Source of the DNA: DTYU01 sp040757355
GTDB lineage: Bacteria; Bacillota; Desulfotomaculia; Desulfotomaculales; Ammonificaceae
DNA length: 38,499 bases
NCBI GenBank assembly: GCA_040757355.1
Contig: JBFLWY010000027.1
Location: forward strand, 1-38,499
Direction: 5' to 3'
In this document: one piece after another, positions 6,764 to 15,636 of the stretch
Numbering within the stretch: position 1 is the stretch's first letter
How the letters are laid out: each line of letters starts with the position of its first letter
Position numbers and translations under genes: made by a program
Notes under the pieces: model-generated
What the model was told of the DNA's origin: nothing
Database searches by the model: none
What the model saw: only the letters and a program-made list of their open reading frames with translations

Positions 6764-7948
6764 TCATGGTGCTGCTGGTGCATTAATTCTCCGAGGCTGA
6801 CTGCCGTGCCTTGGTGCGGGGTTCGGACAAAAATGTCTGAAGTCGCAGGCTACACATGTGTCGGCATCACCTCCCGGAATCCAGTGGCCCCTAATTGTGC
6901 CTGTGCTGGCTTCAGCAGCAACACATTGCTCAATCTGCAACACGACACTGTCAAACTGACTCGTCGCATTGATTTGGCTTTGCTGGGTTACGGGAACTAC
7001 TCGAATGGCTCGCTGCATTCTAAAGGCCTGTGAAAAACTGGGTATTGCCAGCCCCGGCTGCCATAGACTAAGCAAATAGGCATCCTGGCTTCCATTTGCC
7101 GGAACTACGTCGGTAGTTCCCTGCCGAATCTCACGCTGTAATTCCTGGAGATCATCACTGACAGGGGCTAGTTCGTTAACGTAAATGAGTACCCCGGCAG
7201 GGACAGGGAGCGCATTAGGCTGTCTCATCCGAAGCCAGGCATAGGTCTGAACTTGCCATTCAGCCTGAGCCCAAAACGGGTGATTGGTCGCAGGCCGGCG
7301 GTCTCCTTTGTAGTCGACGACAATCTCGAAGTGCGGCGGTAATTGAGGGCAAACTGTAATGATCGCCTCGCGTATAACATTGCTAGAAGGTACACTATTC
7401 AATTGCATATCAGTCAGGACATCGATAACACCGTGGAGTTCATATCGGTTAGTTCTCAAATTGGCCATACCTGCTCCGGGAAGAGGTATGTTACGGGTTC
7501 CAATAACCCTTTCCTCCGCTAATGCCACAAGTGGGAAGAGGTGGGGGGCCACCTCATTCACCGCCGCTTCCGCACGTCTATATGCCGAATCTCGGACTGC
7601 GCTGCTCCTTGAAGTCTTTCCTTGCGCCCTCAATGTCTCCTCCACCATGTCGCCTATAGTACCTATGTCATGAGGAGCACGACCCGCAGGGGCTGTACCC
7701 AGGTATGGGGTAGGGTTACATGGCCATGGAAAAGCTGGAGCAGGTAAAGACGATGACCACAGACGATATGCTGCTTCCATTACGCCATGAATGAACTCGC
7801 CGAACCATAGCTGCACAGGGCGTGACGGCGGTAAAGCACTGCCATTGTGATATCTGTATTGGAGCCCGCACCGTAGAAAGGATAGCAGGTCTCCTGTTAG
7901 ACTGTAGCTCGGGATGATATCTGGTTCTCTTTTTCGTTCAAGAGGCAT
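6764..7948 (-). CDS. PD-(D/E)XK nuclease with Fe-S cysteine set (RecB/AddB/Cas4-like)
   Basis: A 394-residue predicted exonuclease. The PD-(D/E)XK core is visible: His54 in FGEFIHGVMEAAY, Asp176 in GVIDVLT, Asp212-x-Lys214 in VVDYKG, and the Q-x-x-x-Y motif WQVQTYAWL (Gln232, Tyr236). Cys27 near the N-terminus and Cys365, Cys368 and Cys374 (CxxCx5C) at the C-terminus form the four-cysteine set that binds a 4Fe-4S cluster in AddB and Cas4 nucleases. Its start overlaps the helicase stop (TGATG at 7946-7950), so the two are translated together and very likely work as a helicase-nuclease pair, as AddAB does (inference). It is the last of six adjacent leftward genes. Composition is less GC-rich than in the methylase genes upstream. 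Confidence 0.88.
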   Translation of the reverse strand: MPLERKREPDIIPSYSLTGDLLSFLRCGLQYRYHNGSALPPSRPVQLWFGEFIHGVMEAAYRLWSSSLPAPAFPWPCNPTPYLGTAPAGRAPHDIGTIGDMVEETLRAQGKTSRSSAVRDSAYRRAEAAVNEVAPHLFPLVALAEERVIGTRNIPLPGAGMANLRTNRYELHGVIDVLTDMQLNSVPSSNVIREAIITVCPQLPPHFEIVVDYKGDRRPATNHPFWAQAEWQVQTYAWLRMRQPNALPVPAGVLIYVNELAPVSDDLQELQREIRQGTTDVVPANGSQDAYLLSLWQPGLAIPSFSQAFRMQRAIRVVPVTQQSQINATSQFDSVVLQIEQCVAAEASTGTIRGHWIPGGDADTCVACDFRHFCPNPAPRHGSQPRRINAPAAP

Positions 7949-10386
7949 CAGATCAACTCCAAAGGGTGGTTATTGACAACTGCCGGGGCTCGCCCTGAAC
8001 AAGGTGCTTGCCAAGCCCAAGTCCCATTGGAAAGCCATCCGGTTGCTACGTGCCGAATAGTCGTGTTATACCGTAAGCAACGATCAACTCCAACGAGCAT
8101 CAGAAGTGATTGAGGGCGACTGTAAGCTACATAGTAGAGGCGCACTAAATCGTCGAATGATCGTGCCAGAGCAGGCCTTGCCGTGCGAAGCGGCCCGATA
8201 TTGCAGTATGGAGCTATATCATCCTCAAGAAGCTGCGTCGGTGTGGGATTATCCGGAAATCGCCTGAATCTTTGGCGAGGATGATCTCGTGTGTAGTCCG
8301 ACGCGACATCTACGATCACTAGCGGAAACTCAAGACCTTTAGCTTGGTGAATCGTCATTATTGGTAATCGGTTGCGCGGAATATGTGGCATGATCTCTTC
8401 GTCAACTTCCACGGAGTTTTCTGCCAGAGGAACCATAATGTCCATAATGGCTCGCAGCACGCTTCTGTTGTCGTGTGAGCCCTGTCCGTGGACGATTGTC
8501 GAACGATACGGCGAGAAGGTTGCTGCTTGAGCAATGCATCGCGATATGGCTTCCAGGTAGACCTGTCCCTCGGGATCGTCTTGAAAGAACGGCATCCACG
8601 TAATCAGCTTGTAACATAGTTCTAGGATTGGCCATTCTTCGGGCCAGCGTGCACCCTGTTGAGTCTGATTCGTTCGGGTCTGCCAACCTTGGACGAATTC
8701 ACCAAGAGTTCGAGGTGTCATGGGTGCCGGATTCGTTGCAATGAAAGCGCGTGCTGCCCGACGCCACTCAGAAAGATAATGGCGCGCATCACTGCGAAGT
8801 CTTGCGGATGCCTGTTGCGATCCGTCAGGATTTCCTGCGGTTTGAGGATCAATGCATTCAAGGACTAAACCGAGAAGCTTTTGAACCTCTACAAAGTCCC
8901 GAAGTGCCTGTCCCCTTGGATTAAACACATTTATTCCTCTATATGCAAGCTCTGTACGTAGCAGCCTTGGCAGCCGTTCCCTAGGCGGGTTGTTGCCAAA
9001 ACGAGTCCCGAATTCATTTACCGTGTGAGCCAACAGGACAGCATCAGCGAAGTCACCCCCCTGAGGATGCCTGACTATTTGAACGGCCTGGCCACTGGAA
9101 GTAGTAATAGTCCGCCCTGGCCCACGGAAAACATCGTATAAAAAAGCAGCCAAATCTCGAGCCAGTATTTGGGCGTCTGGCCTGAATAGCCCGAGCACAG
9201 GGATTTGGTTCGACGCAATCCGATCTATGATCTGAGGTTTGGGGGGCTGAACGCGTGCACTTGCGAATGCGGGATCATAAGCAATGTAGTTATTGAAGAA
9301 AGTCACAATCTCCGGTGTTGAGCGGTAGTTGTCGATCAAGGGTTCTACATTGACGAGAGGCAAGCTCGGAAGCGTAGCAGCGAGACGGGCTGGGAAGTGA
9401 CAGAACAACTCAACCGTAGCACCGCGAAACCTGTATAGAGATTGATCATCATCTCCTACCACGGAGAATGATGGTTGCGTCTGCCGCACGAGTTCGAAAT
9501 AGATGCTTTCTTGGAGCGGGTTTGTGTCCTGGTATTCGTCCACGAGGATGGCACGGATTGCAGACGTGAACCTCTGAAGGCGCCCCTGGGAAAGTCTAGC
9601 AAGGAATACCTCTTCAAGTCCAGCGAAATCCATGCGGTTTGTTTGTGTCATGTAGGCGCGATAAGACTGAAGGCTGTTGACAACTACCTGTCTACCTTGG
9701 GTATTTGGCATGCCGGCAGCAAAAGCCGCGATGTCTACTTGGTCCTGGATAAGCCGGTCCACAATGGTACGGCAGATAGAAACCGCCTCTCCAAAGTTCT
9801 GTGGAGGCTGGCCGGTTCTTGTGAAGAGCGCAAGGTAAGCAGCTAAATCTGAATTAATACTCTGCGTCGATTGATCGTAAGAGCCTGCCGGGAACATGCC
9901 CTCTCGCGCAAGAAGAGCATTGCCAACGAATCCCTCAACGAGCACAGGCGGCGCATCCCCTGGATCACGGTACGTAGTAAGGGTGTCCTCGCAAATGCTG
10001 TCAAGGGTTCCGGTGATGAACCTGTTGATGTCGATGCTGTCCAGCCACTGCATAAATCCGGAAGGAGTCGGAGAAGGCGGATTCTGGCGCAGGTATGCAA
10101 GGATTGCTAATCCCCATTCGATTAAGCGGGAGCGAATCTCGTCAGCGGCCTTTCGTGTAAAGGTCGTAACGACGATGTTCTCCGGCATGAGGCCGTCTAC
10201 AAAGACAAGACGCAGGGCTCGTAATACAAGGACCGTGGTCTTACCGCTACCGGGACCTGCAACGATCATCAACGGTATACCTTCGGGGGCAAGTATGCAG
10301 TTCTCTTGCCGCCGGTTGGGAGGATGCTGTTGAAGCCGAGGAATAGCTGCGCGCATTAACGGGATAAAATTGGCAAGAGCGATCAT
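7948..10386 (-). CDS. UvrD/PcrA-type SF1 helicase
   Basis: An 812-residue superfamily 1A DNA helicase. The Q-motif region RRQENCILAPEG (25-36) is followed by Walker A AGPGSGKT (43-50), TTFTRKAADEI (74-84, motif Ia), Walker B VDEYQDTN (282-289), motif III GDDDQSLYRFRGA (311-323), motif V TIHQAKGLEFPLVIVD (about 680-695) and motif VI LYYVAYSRP (about 765). No nuclease domain is attached. That function is supplied by the next gene, whose start overlaps this stop. Its own start (ATG 10386) overlaps the DpdA-like stop as ATGA. This three-gene coupling makes a single complex or pathway likely. A role in plain repair is possible, but a stand-alone UvrD/RecB pair tied to a base-exchange enzyme in a defence island points to restriction of invading DNA. 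Confidence 0.93.
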   Translation of the reverse strand: MIALANFIPLMRAAIPRLQQHPPNRRQENCILAPEGIPLMIVAGPGSGKTTVLVLRALRLVFVDGLMPENIVVTTFTRKAADEIRSRLIEWGLAILAYLRQNPPSPTPSGFMQWLDSIDINRFITGTLDSICEDTLTTYRDPGDAPPVLVEGFVGNALLAREGMFPAGSYDQSTQSINSDLAAYLALFTRTGQPPQNFGEAVSICRTIVDRLIQDQVDIAAFAAGMPNTQGRQVVVNSLQSYRAYMTQTNRMDFAGLEEVFLARLSQGRLQRFTSAIRAILVDEYQDTNPLQESIYFELVRQTQPSFSVVGDDDQSLYRFRGATVELFCHFPARLAATLPSLPLVNVEPLIDNYRSTPEIVTFFNNYIAYDPAFASARVQPPKPQIIDRIASNQIPVLGLFRPDAQILARDLAAFLYDVFRGPGRTITTSSGQAVQIVRHPQGGDFADAVLLAHTVNEFGTRFGNNPPRERLPRLLRTELAYRGINVFNPRGQALRDFVEVQKLLGLVLECIDPQTAGNPDGSQQASARLRSDARHYLSEWRRAARAFIATNPAPMTPRTLGEFVQGWQTRTNQTQQGARWPEEWPILELCYKLITWMPFFQDDPEGQVYLEAISRCIAQAATFSPYRSTIVHGQGSHDNRSVLRAIMDIMVPLAENSVEVDEEIMPHIPRNRLPIMTIHQAKGLEFPLVIVDVASDYTRDHPRQRFRRFPDNPTPTQLLEDDIAPYCNIGPLRTARPALARSFDDLVRLYYVAYSRPQSLLMLVGVDRCLRYNTTIRHVATGWLSNGTWAWQAPCSGRAPAVVNNHPLELI

Positions 10387-12176
10387 TTATTTGGCCTCCT
10401 AAGGTTGGGAATGCTTTTCCCGTGCAGCACGCAATGGTAGAAGACCCAGGTATTGTGCAACCCACGGCGCTTATTTCGATTGGCACCTCGGAAAACAACG
10501 ACGTGAATGCCCGCGCTACGACAGAACGGGCACTGACAACTCTCCCAAGGACGATCCTTTAGAAGTAGTGCATGTTTGTCGGCGAAGTGGTTATCCTCGC
10601 CCTTCCGTTCAAGAAGCGGTCCGTATCGGTCAATGGCACTGATTACATCCCTGGTTGCTGAGGGGTCTGTATTGCAAGCGTCAATCGCGTTCAGACACTG
10701 GCGTTCCATCTCGGCCAATTCTTCATGGGAAAGCCCGTTTGAATCCGCCGCCAGACGCATCGGTTTAGAAGTACTTATTGGGACCCGAATTGTCCCATAC
10801 CAGCGCTTCCCATCCGGGGCCAAGTAGTTCTGGTCTGAGCGAAGCCAGGCCTTGCGGAAATAGGAGGCGCTGTCAAAGCTCGATACTCCTAGCTCCTTAA
10901 AGATGGGCTGTAGCTTCGGCCGAAGAATACCAAACAGGTGGATCCATACGTTCTCCCGGCACCCTCGGGTCCTTACCTGAAGGCTACGTCTGACCGCGCA
11001 TAGAATATCCAAGATTTCATCATCGGTGCGTGGAACAAGGCCGCCTAGCGCGATGTGTTGGTAGCCCATGTCTAGATAATCGTGTAAACATTCCACATAC
11101 GATTGAGTCCCGATCCCTTGAATGACGCCGAGAGGTGTAAAACTATAATTATTTCGTTTCCATATTTGAAGAAACTCGGCGGCATTGTCTCGCGTTAGAT
11201 ACATGCGAGTATATCGCTCAGACTCGGAGAGCGCCTGCTTACGCACGCTGCCATCGTCCTGGCGAACCGGAACTTCTGGCAATGGGATATGATCCACTGA
11301 GGCACCAACGTCAAAGCTAAATTTGTGATATAATTCTGCGGCCTGCTTCGGCGTGAATGGAGGTTCAGATTCGCCTACGTATGAGAAAGCTCCGCAGTCT
11401 CCGAAGAGCAGGATATCTCTGGGAATACGTAGCCGCCTGCGAAGCTGGACGCGGCCATCATGATCATTAATTAATCTGTAAAGAGCCCCCTTGCGAACGT
11501 GGATGTGGGATAAACTCAGGAGGATGCCATCAAAAGGAATTTGGCTCCCGCTCACTTCATGAGCATATGTTCTCACTCCTTTGGTCACCTTTTCATCATC
11601 AGAGGAAAAAGGTTCATAAATGTAGTCGTCCCAATCCGGAAAAAAGTATAAGTAGGAACGCTTCTTCTTCGAACAACCCTTTAACGTTGAGGTACAATAC
11701 CTCAAACCATCTAGCCACTGCTTCATAGCCTTCATCTTTAAGCCTATCGGGCCTTGGGCGTATATAATCTTCGAATCCGGAAAGACCTCATCCAACCCTT
11801 TTACTGCGGGTAGGTAATCGATTCCCAGATTAACGAATATCGACAATGGGTTATATATTTCTCCAAGGTCCCGTAGTTGATCTAAGGTTTTTTGGTTAAT
11901 GCTCTCCGCAGTTGCAGAATCGAGCCGAAGATTATAAGGCCTAATAATGGTTGTGGCGTCGATCAGGCCGTATTGGGCCGAGAGAATCTTGATTTCCAGG
12001 CCCGGCGGCCAACCACGTTCCAGGAGAATCTTTCGAAGGACGCGGTAGTTTACGCCATCGTAAAGATATATGGCAGGGGCAGCGGTCCTGTCCTTCTTCT
12101 TTGTCTGCGAACAGGCAAGGATAAGCAGGTATCCAGAAGTCTTTGTCTCTTTCTTCTTACCCTGCTGCTTATTCAT
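10383..12176 (-). CDS. DUF6884 + DpdA-like (tRNA-guanine transglycosylase superfamily) fusion
   Basis: A 597-residue two-part protein. Residues 16-160 match the DUF6884 pattern (LLILACSQTKKKD, IKILSAQYGLIDA). Residues about 210-597 resemble DpdA, the DNA-acting relative of tRNA-guanine transglycosylase that swaps guanine for a 7-deazaguanine. Seen directly: FGDCGAFSY (Asp260, position of the TGT DSGGFQ general base), ALGGLVPRTDDE (376-387, like TGT GGL-V-GE), Asp435 in VSSFDSASYFR (TGT nucleophile position), and a zinc site CxCxxC at 547, 549 and 552 with His574, as in TGT. I start at ATG 12176, eight bases after GGGAG; ATG 12191 is an alternative. No preQ0/queuosine biosynthesis gene is in the window, so substrate would come from the host. 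The ATGA overlap with the UvrD gene argues for a shared role. Confidence is high for the superfamily and moderate for DNA as target. Confidence 0.82.
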   Translation of the reverse strand: MNKQQGKKKETKTSGYLLILACSQTKKKDRTAAPAIYLYDGVNYRVLRKILLERGWPPGLEIKILSAQYGLIDATTIIRPYNLRLDSATAESINQKTLDQLRDLGEIYNPLSIFVNLGIDYLPAVKGLDEVFPDSKIIYAQGPIGLKMKAMKQWLDGLRYCTSTLKGCSKKKRSYLYFFPDWDDYIYEPFSSDDEKVTKGVRTYAHEVSGSQIPFDGILLSLSHIHVRKGALYRLINDHDGRVQLRRRLRIPRDILLFGDCGAFSYVGESEPPFTPKQAAELYHKFSFDVGASVDHIPLPEVPVRQDDGSVRKQALSESERYTRMYLTRDNAAEFLQIWKRNNYSFTPLGVIQGIGTQSYVECLHDYLDMGYQHIALGGLVPRTDDEILDILCAVRRSLQVRTRGCRENVWIHLFGILRPKLQPIFKELGVSSFDSASYFRKAWLRSDQNYLAPDGKRWYGTIRVPISTSKPMRLAADSNGLSHEELAEMERQCLNAIDACNTDPSATRDVISAIDRYGPLLERKGEDNHFADKHALLLKDRPWESCQCPFCRSAGIHVVVFRGANRNKRRGLHNTWVFYHCVLHGKSIPNLRRPNK

Positions 12177-12270
12177 GGTGCGTACTCCCATGATTCTACT
12201 TTATTCCTCCCAGTACCATACATTTCAGTCGGGTTCAACCATTAAGCTGTTTGCGCAGGCTCTTTCTAAA

Positions 12271-15200
12271 TCACTCATCCTCAAACCCGTGGCTCTTGAA
12301 CTTCAGCGTGCGGCAGTTTTCGGTGACGATCCGCTGTATCTCCTCGGAGACGCCGTCCGGCACCCGGGCGTCTATTTCCAGCGTGACTTCCACCTTCGCG
12401 CCGGCGAGGGTGGTTAAATGCTGAACGACCTCTTCCGCGATGCGGCCGGCGTCGCGCCCGACACGCGATACGTCAAGGGTTATTGTCCCGTGGAAGCGCC
12501 GTGGGCGGCGGATAAAAACCGGGGGGGTCGCGGTTGCGCCGTTCTCCGCGGTGCGCACACCGGCGGGCGGAGGAGTTATATAAGTGACTCCGCCGGTTAT
12601 CCCCGAAACCGGCTGGGCGCTTTCGGCCTCTTTCGCTGCAGTAATTTGCGCCAAAGCGGTCTCCGGCTTGACCAGCAGGCCGGAAAGGCTTACCGAAGAT
12701 GTCTTCAGCCCCGTGTTAAACTGTAAGCCGGCGTAGCGCCCCTTTTCATCAATGCCGCTCGCGTAGCCGAAATACTCGGCTGTTGTGATGCCTTCCTGTA
12801 TCGTATCGAGGAGGACCTTCTCGTCGCGCAAGCGCGAGAGATAAAGATATCTGGTGAGGTACTCCCACAACTGTGTAACCTCGATGTGGTCTTGTTCTTT
12901 CCAAAGGTGGTCATCGAGTTCCTTTTTGAGCAGTATCGGGCTCCACTTGACGTGGATATGCCCTAAATTTGACAGCTTTTTGGAGGCGCGCAAGGTCAAG
13001 CTGGCGCCGTTGCCCGTTAACCGCGCCGCTTCCCACTGCACCGGCAGGATTTCCTGTTTCGTCACCGTTTGGCTCGGAATCAGAAGCCACGAATAAGCCT
13101 CGAAGAGCCTGGAACGCAGGGTGGTCTCGGCGTCTTCAAACCGCTTATCAACCTGCCTGCTTTGAAAAGCATCCAGGTTTAAGTGCTCCTTGTCCTCCTT
13201 TATGGACCGCCAGGCTAAAAAGTGGCGGACAGACGTCTCCAGATCCAAGACCCGGTTCTTATCAGCAGCGAGAAAGACCAGGGTATTCTGGTAAATCCGG
13301 GGGGCGGAACCCCTTTTCTCAAGAATGCCGCGGGCCATCTCCAGGGCAGGGCTGTCGTCCGCACCGGAACGATGCGGGTGCCCCGGAGGAAGCATCACCA
13401 GGCGCGCCGCCTGCTCATCCGGCACGTCCCCGCCCGCTGGACTTGTTGAGACGTGGGCCCCGGCCAGATCCCCCCGGTCTTTCTCCTTTTTCAGACGCTC
13501 AAGGATTTCCGCCTCAATCTCATCCCCGGGAAGGCGTTCGGCACGTTCGGCGGCCATGCGGTTTACACTGGGACGGGTGTCGAACCAGTAGCGGCTGCCG
13601 TCCGCATATAAATACGTCAACTGCTCGCCCAGGCGGCGCAAGGCATCGCCAAAGGTGTGGGGGGTTTCCCCCGGCTGGACGCAGCCCAACTTAACGCGCA
13701 CCTCTTCCACCCCCCGCAGCCGGGGCGTGCTGCCGGCCGGGGCGGCCGCCGGCGCGCTGCCCATAAAAACAGTGCGGGAGACCCGCCGGCAGGCCGAAAA
13801 CCGTCCTAAATTGGGGTTTTCGCGGTCCAGGATAAGCGGCCTTGACTGCGGCCCGTCAATATCGGTGTCCAGGACCGGCGGCCAGCTATCCGGCTCCGGC
13901 AGGTTGCGCGTCAACTGCACGCAAACGGAGTGAGCATCCAACGGCAGCGTACCGGGCATGATCATCAGCGACCGGTCCTGCCGCTCCCAGAGTTCGTGGA
14001 TCACCGCGGCCATGAGCCGCAAAACGCCGCGGGTGCGCTGGAAACGCTCCAGTGTGGACCAATCCTGGTAAAGCCGGTCAAAAAGCTCCGGGTGGATGGG
14101 GTAAGCGGTCCTGAGGCGGTCTTCGTATGTGGACGTAGCGCATTCACGCGGGAACTCGCCCTTTTGGGAGCGGTACATCTGGGCGAAGGCGCTGACCACG
14201 GCGTCGCGCGCCGCGTAGTCGATTTCGGGCATGAACAGGCGCCGCCGGACGATCTCGAAGCTTTCGTCCTGGCCCGCCGGCTTCCAGGGCGACTCCACGC
14301 GCTCCACCGTCTTCTGCAGGCGCTGCAGGGTCGCGCGCCCGCCCTCGCCGCCGACCTCGATGTCGGATTCCGGTATGCTGACCACCACCAGCGCATTCTT
14401 TGCCCGCTTCGCTCCCTCGGTAAGCGCCTGGGCAAAACTCATGTTGGCGTCGAATGAGCCCGCGGGCAAAACCTCGGAAAGGTTGTACAGTTGGCGCGCA
14501 AAGGCCACCCATTCGTCGATCAGGACCAGCGCCGGGCCGAAACGGTCAAAAAGCTCCTTCAACACATCTGAACCGGGGGAAACGCCGCGCTCGTCGTCCG
14601 CGGCGACAAGGGAATAGCCTTCCTCTTTTCCCAACTGGTAAGCGATTTCCCCCCAGAAGGTCTTGGTTTCAATCCCTTCCGGCTTACGGCGGGGTTTCGT
14701 CGGTGAAAAAGCCACGCCCGTAACTACGGCCCGTTTAGCTACGGGAAGCCTCTCTATCCCGGCAGCGAGAAGTATCCTTTCCAGTCCGGGAACCTCCGCG
14801 GCCTGCAGGCTGCCGCCGAAAAGATGGTAGAGCGCCAGCATGGTGTGCGTCTTGCCGCCGCCGAAGGATGTCTGCAACTGTACCACCGGCTCACCCCCGG
14901 TCCCCGCCAGCCGGTGAATAGCCGCCACCAGAAGATCGGCGATGCCTTCGGTGAGATAGGTGCGCCGGAAGAACTCCCGCGGGTCGCTGTATTCCTCGTC
15001 AGCCTCGTTGCTCACCACCTTGGCCAGGTCCGCGGCGAACTCTGCCTGCTGGTAACGTCCCGAAGCAACGTCGGGATGGGGGGTAATAACCTCCCGCCAG
15101 GGTTTTAATCCGGCTGTGGTTCCTGTCTCGGTGACAATCTGGCTTCCCTTTTTAACCTCCCGCTTCATCTCCGACTCAAAGCGCAGGCGCAGCAACTCCC

Positions 15201-15636
15201 TGGCGAGGCGCTCGACCTCTGCCGCCTCTTCGGCAACCACACCCTGCAAGAGCCGGGTCATGGTGTCCAAAGCGCGGTAGGTGTCGTCCACCGTAAACGG
15301 CTGCTGGTGCGCCCAGCGGTTGCGCACCTCTCTTAACTCGCTGACGAAGCTCCGCCCGGTGTGGCCCAGTTTGGCCTGGAAGACCTCGTTCCAGTTGTTC
15401 CATAACACCAACAGTATGGAGTAAACGTCAAGTTGCGCAACACGGTCGTTTTCCGGAAGACTGTTTAACCGCAGCGCGTCCTCAGCGCCTGCGGTCCCGG
15501 AAAGCGCCAACAAAACCCCTTCCCGCCACCAGTCTTTCCCGAAGCGCGCCTGCAGTTCCCGCTTGACGTACGGGGCCAAGCCCCGCTGGAGGGCGTCCAG
15601 GCCGCGTCCTATGCGTTCGCGGTTAGAGATGCTCAT
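12271..15636 (-). CDS. DUF499 P-loop ATPase with N-terminal Swt1-like HEPN domain
   Basis: A 1121-residue ATPase. Residues 1-130 look like a Swt1-type HEPN domain with an intact RNxxxH motif (Arg105-Asn106-x3-His110), which in active HEPN proteins is the RNase site. The ATPase has Walker A FGGGKTHTM (258-266) and Walker B LVLIDEWVAF (about 371-380). The rest matches the DUF499 layout, with a low-complexity linker near 1040-1060 and a C-terminal domain rich in short beta strands. Its start overlaps the methylase stop by four bases (ATGA at 15633-15636). DUF499 proteins accompany DUF1156 methylases and helicases in predicted restriction-like defence loci (family knowledge). Eighty bases separate it from the DpdA-like gene downstream, with no terminator seen. 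Confidence 0.88.
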   Translation of the reverse strand: MSISNRERIGRGLDALQRGLAPYVKRELQARFGKDWWREGVLLALSGTAGAEDALRLNSLPENDRVAQLDVYSILLVLWNNWNEVFQAKLGHTGRSFVSELREVRNRWAHQQPFTVDDTYRALDTMTRLLQGVVAEEAAEVERLARELLRLRFESEMKREVKKGSQIVTETGTTAGLKPWREVITPHPDVASGRYQQAEFAADLAKVVSNEADEEYSDPREFFRRTYLTEGIADLLVAAIHRLAGTGGEPVVQLQTSFGGGKTHTMLALYHLFGGSLQAAEVPGLERILLAAGIERLPVAKRAVVTGVAFSPTKPRRKPEGIETKTFWGEIAYQLGKEEGYSLVAADDERGVSPGSDVLKELFDRFGPALVLIDEWVAFARQLYNLSEVLPAGSFDANMSFAQALTEGAKRAKNALVVVSIPESDIEVGGEGGRATLQRLQKTVERVESPWKPAGQDESFEIVRRRLFMPEIDYAARDAVVSAFAQMYRSQKGEFPRECATSTYEDRLRTAYPIHPELFDRLYQDWSTLERFQRTRGVLRLMAAVIHELWERQDRSLMIMPGTLPLDAHSVCVQLTRNLPEPDSWPPVLDTDIDGPQSRPLILDRENPNLGRFSACRRVSRTVFMGSAPAAAPAGSTPRLRGVEEVRVKLGCVQPGETPHTFGDALRRLGEQLTYLYADGSRYWFDTRPSVNRMAAERAERLPGDEIEAEILERLKKEKDRGDLAGAHVSTSPAGGDVPDEQAARLVMLPPGHPHRSGADDSPALEMARGILEKRGSAPRIYQNTLVFLAADKNRVLDLETSVRHFLAWRSIKEDKEHLNLDAFQSRQVDKRFEDAETTLRSRLFEAYSWLLIPSQTVTKQEILPVQWEAARLTGNGASLTLRASKKLSNLGHIHVKWSPILLKKELDDHLWKEQDHIEVTQLWEYLTRYLYLSRLRDEKVLLDTIQEGITTAEYFGYASGIDEKGRYAGLQFNTGLKTSSVSLSGLLVKPETALAQITAAKEAESAQPVSGITGGVTYITPPPAGVRTAENGATATPPVFIRRPRRFHGTITLDVSRVGRDAGRIAEEVVQHLTTLAGAKVEVTLEIDARVPDGVSEEIQRIVTENCRTLKFKSHGFEDE

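Noticed and set aside
10383..12176. Canonical dpd DNA-modification cluster or housekeeping tRNA transglycosylase
   Set aside because: No dpdB-dpdK or preQ0 genes nearby, and the N-terminal DUF6884 domain and altered motifs differ from housekeeping TGT.
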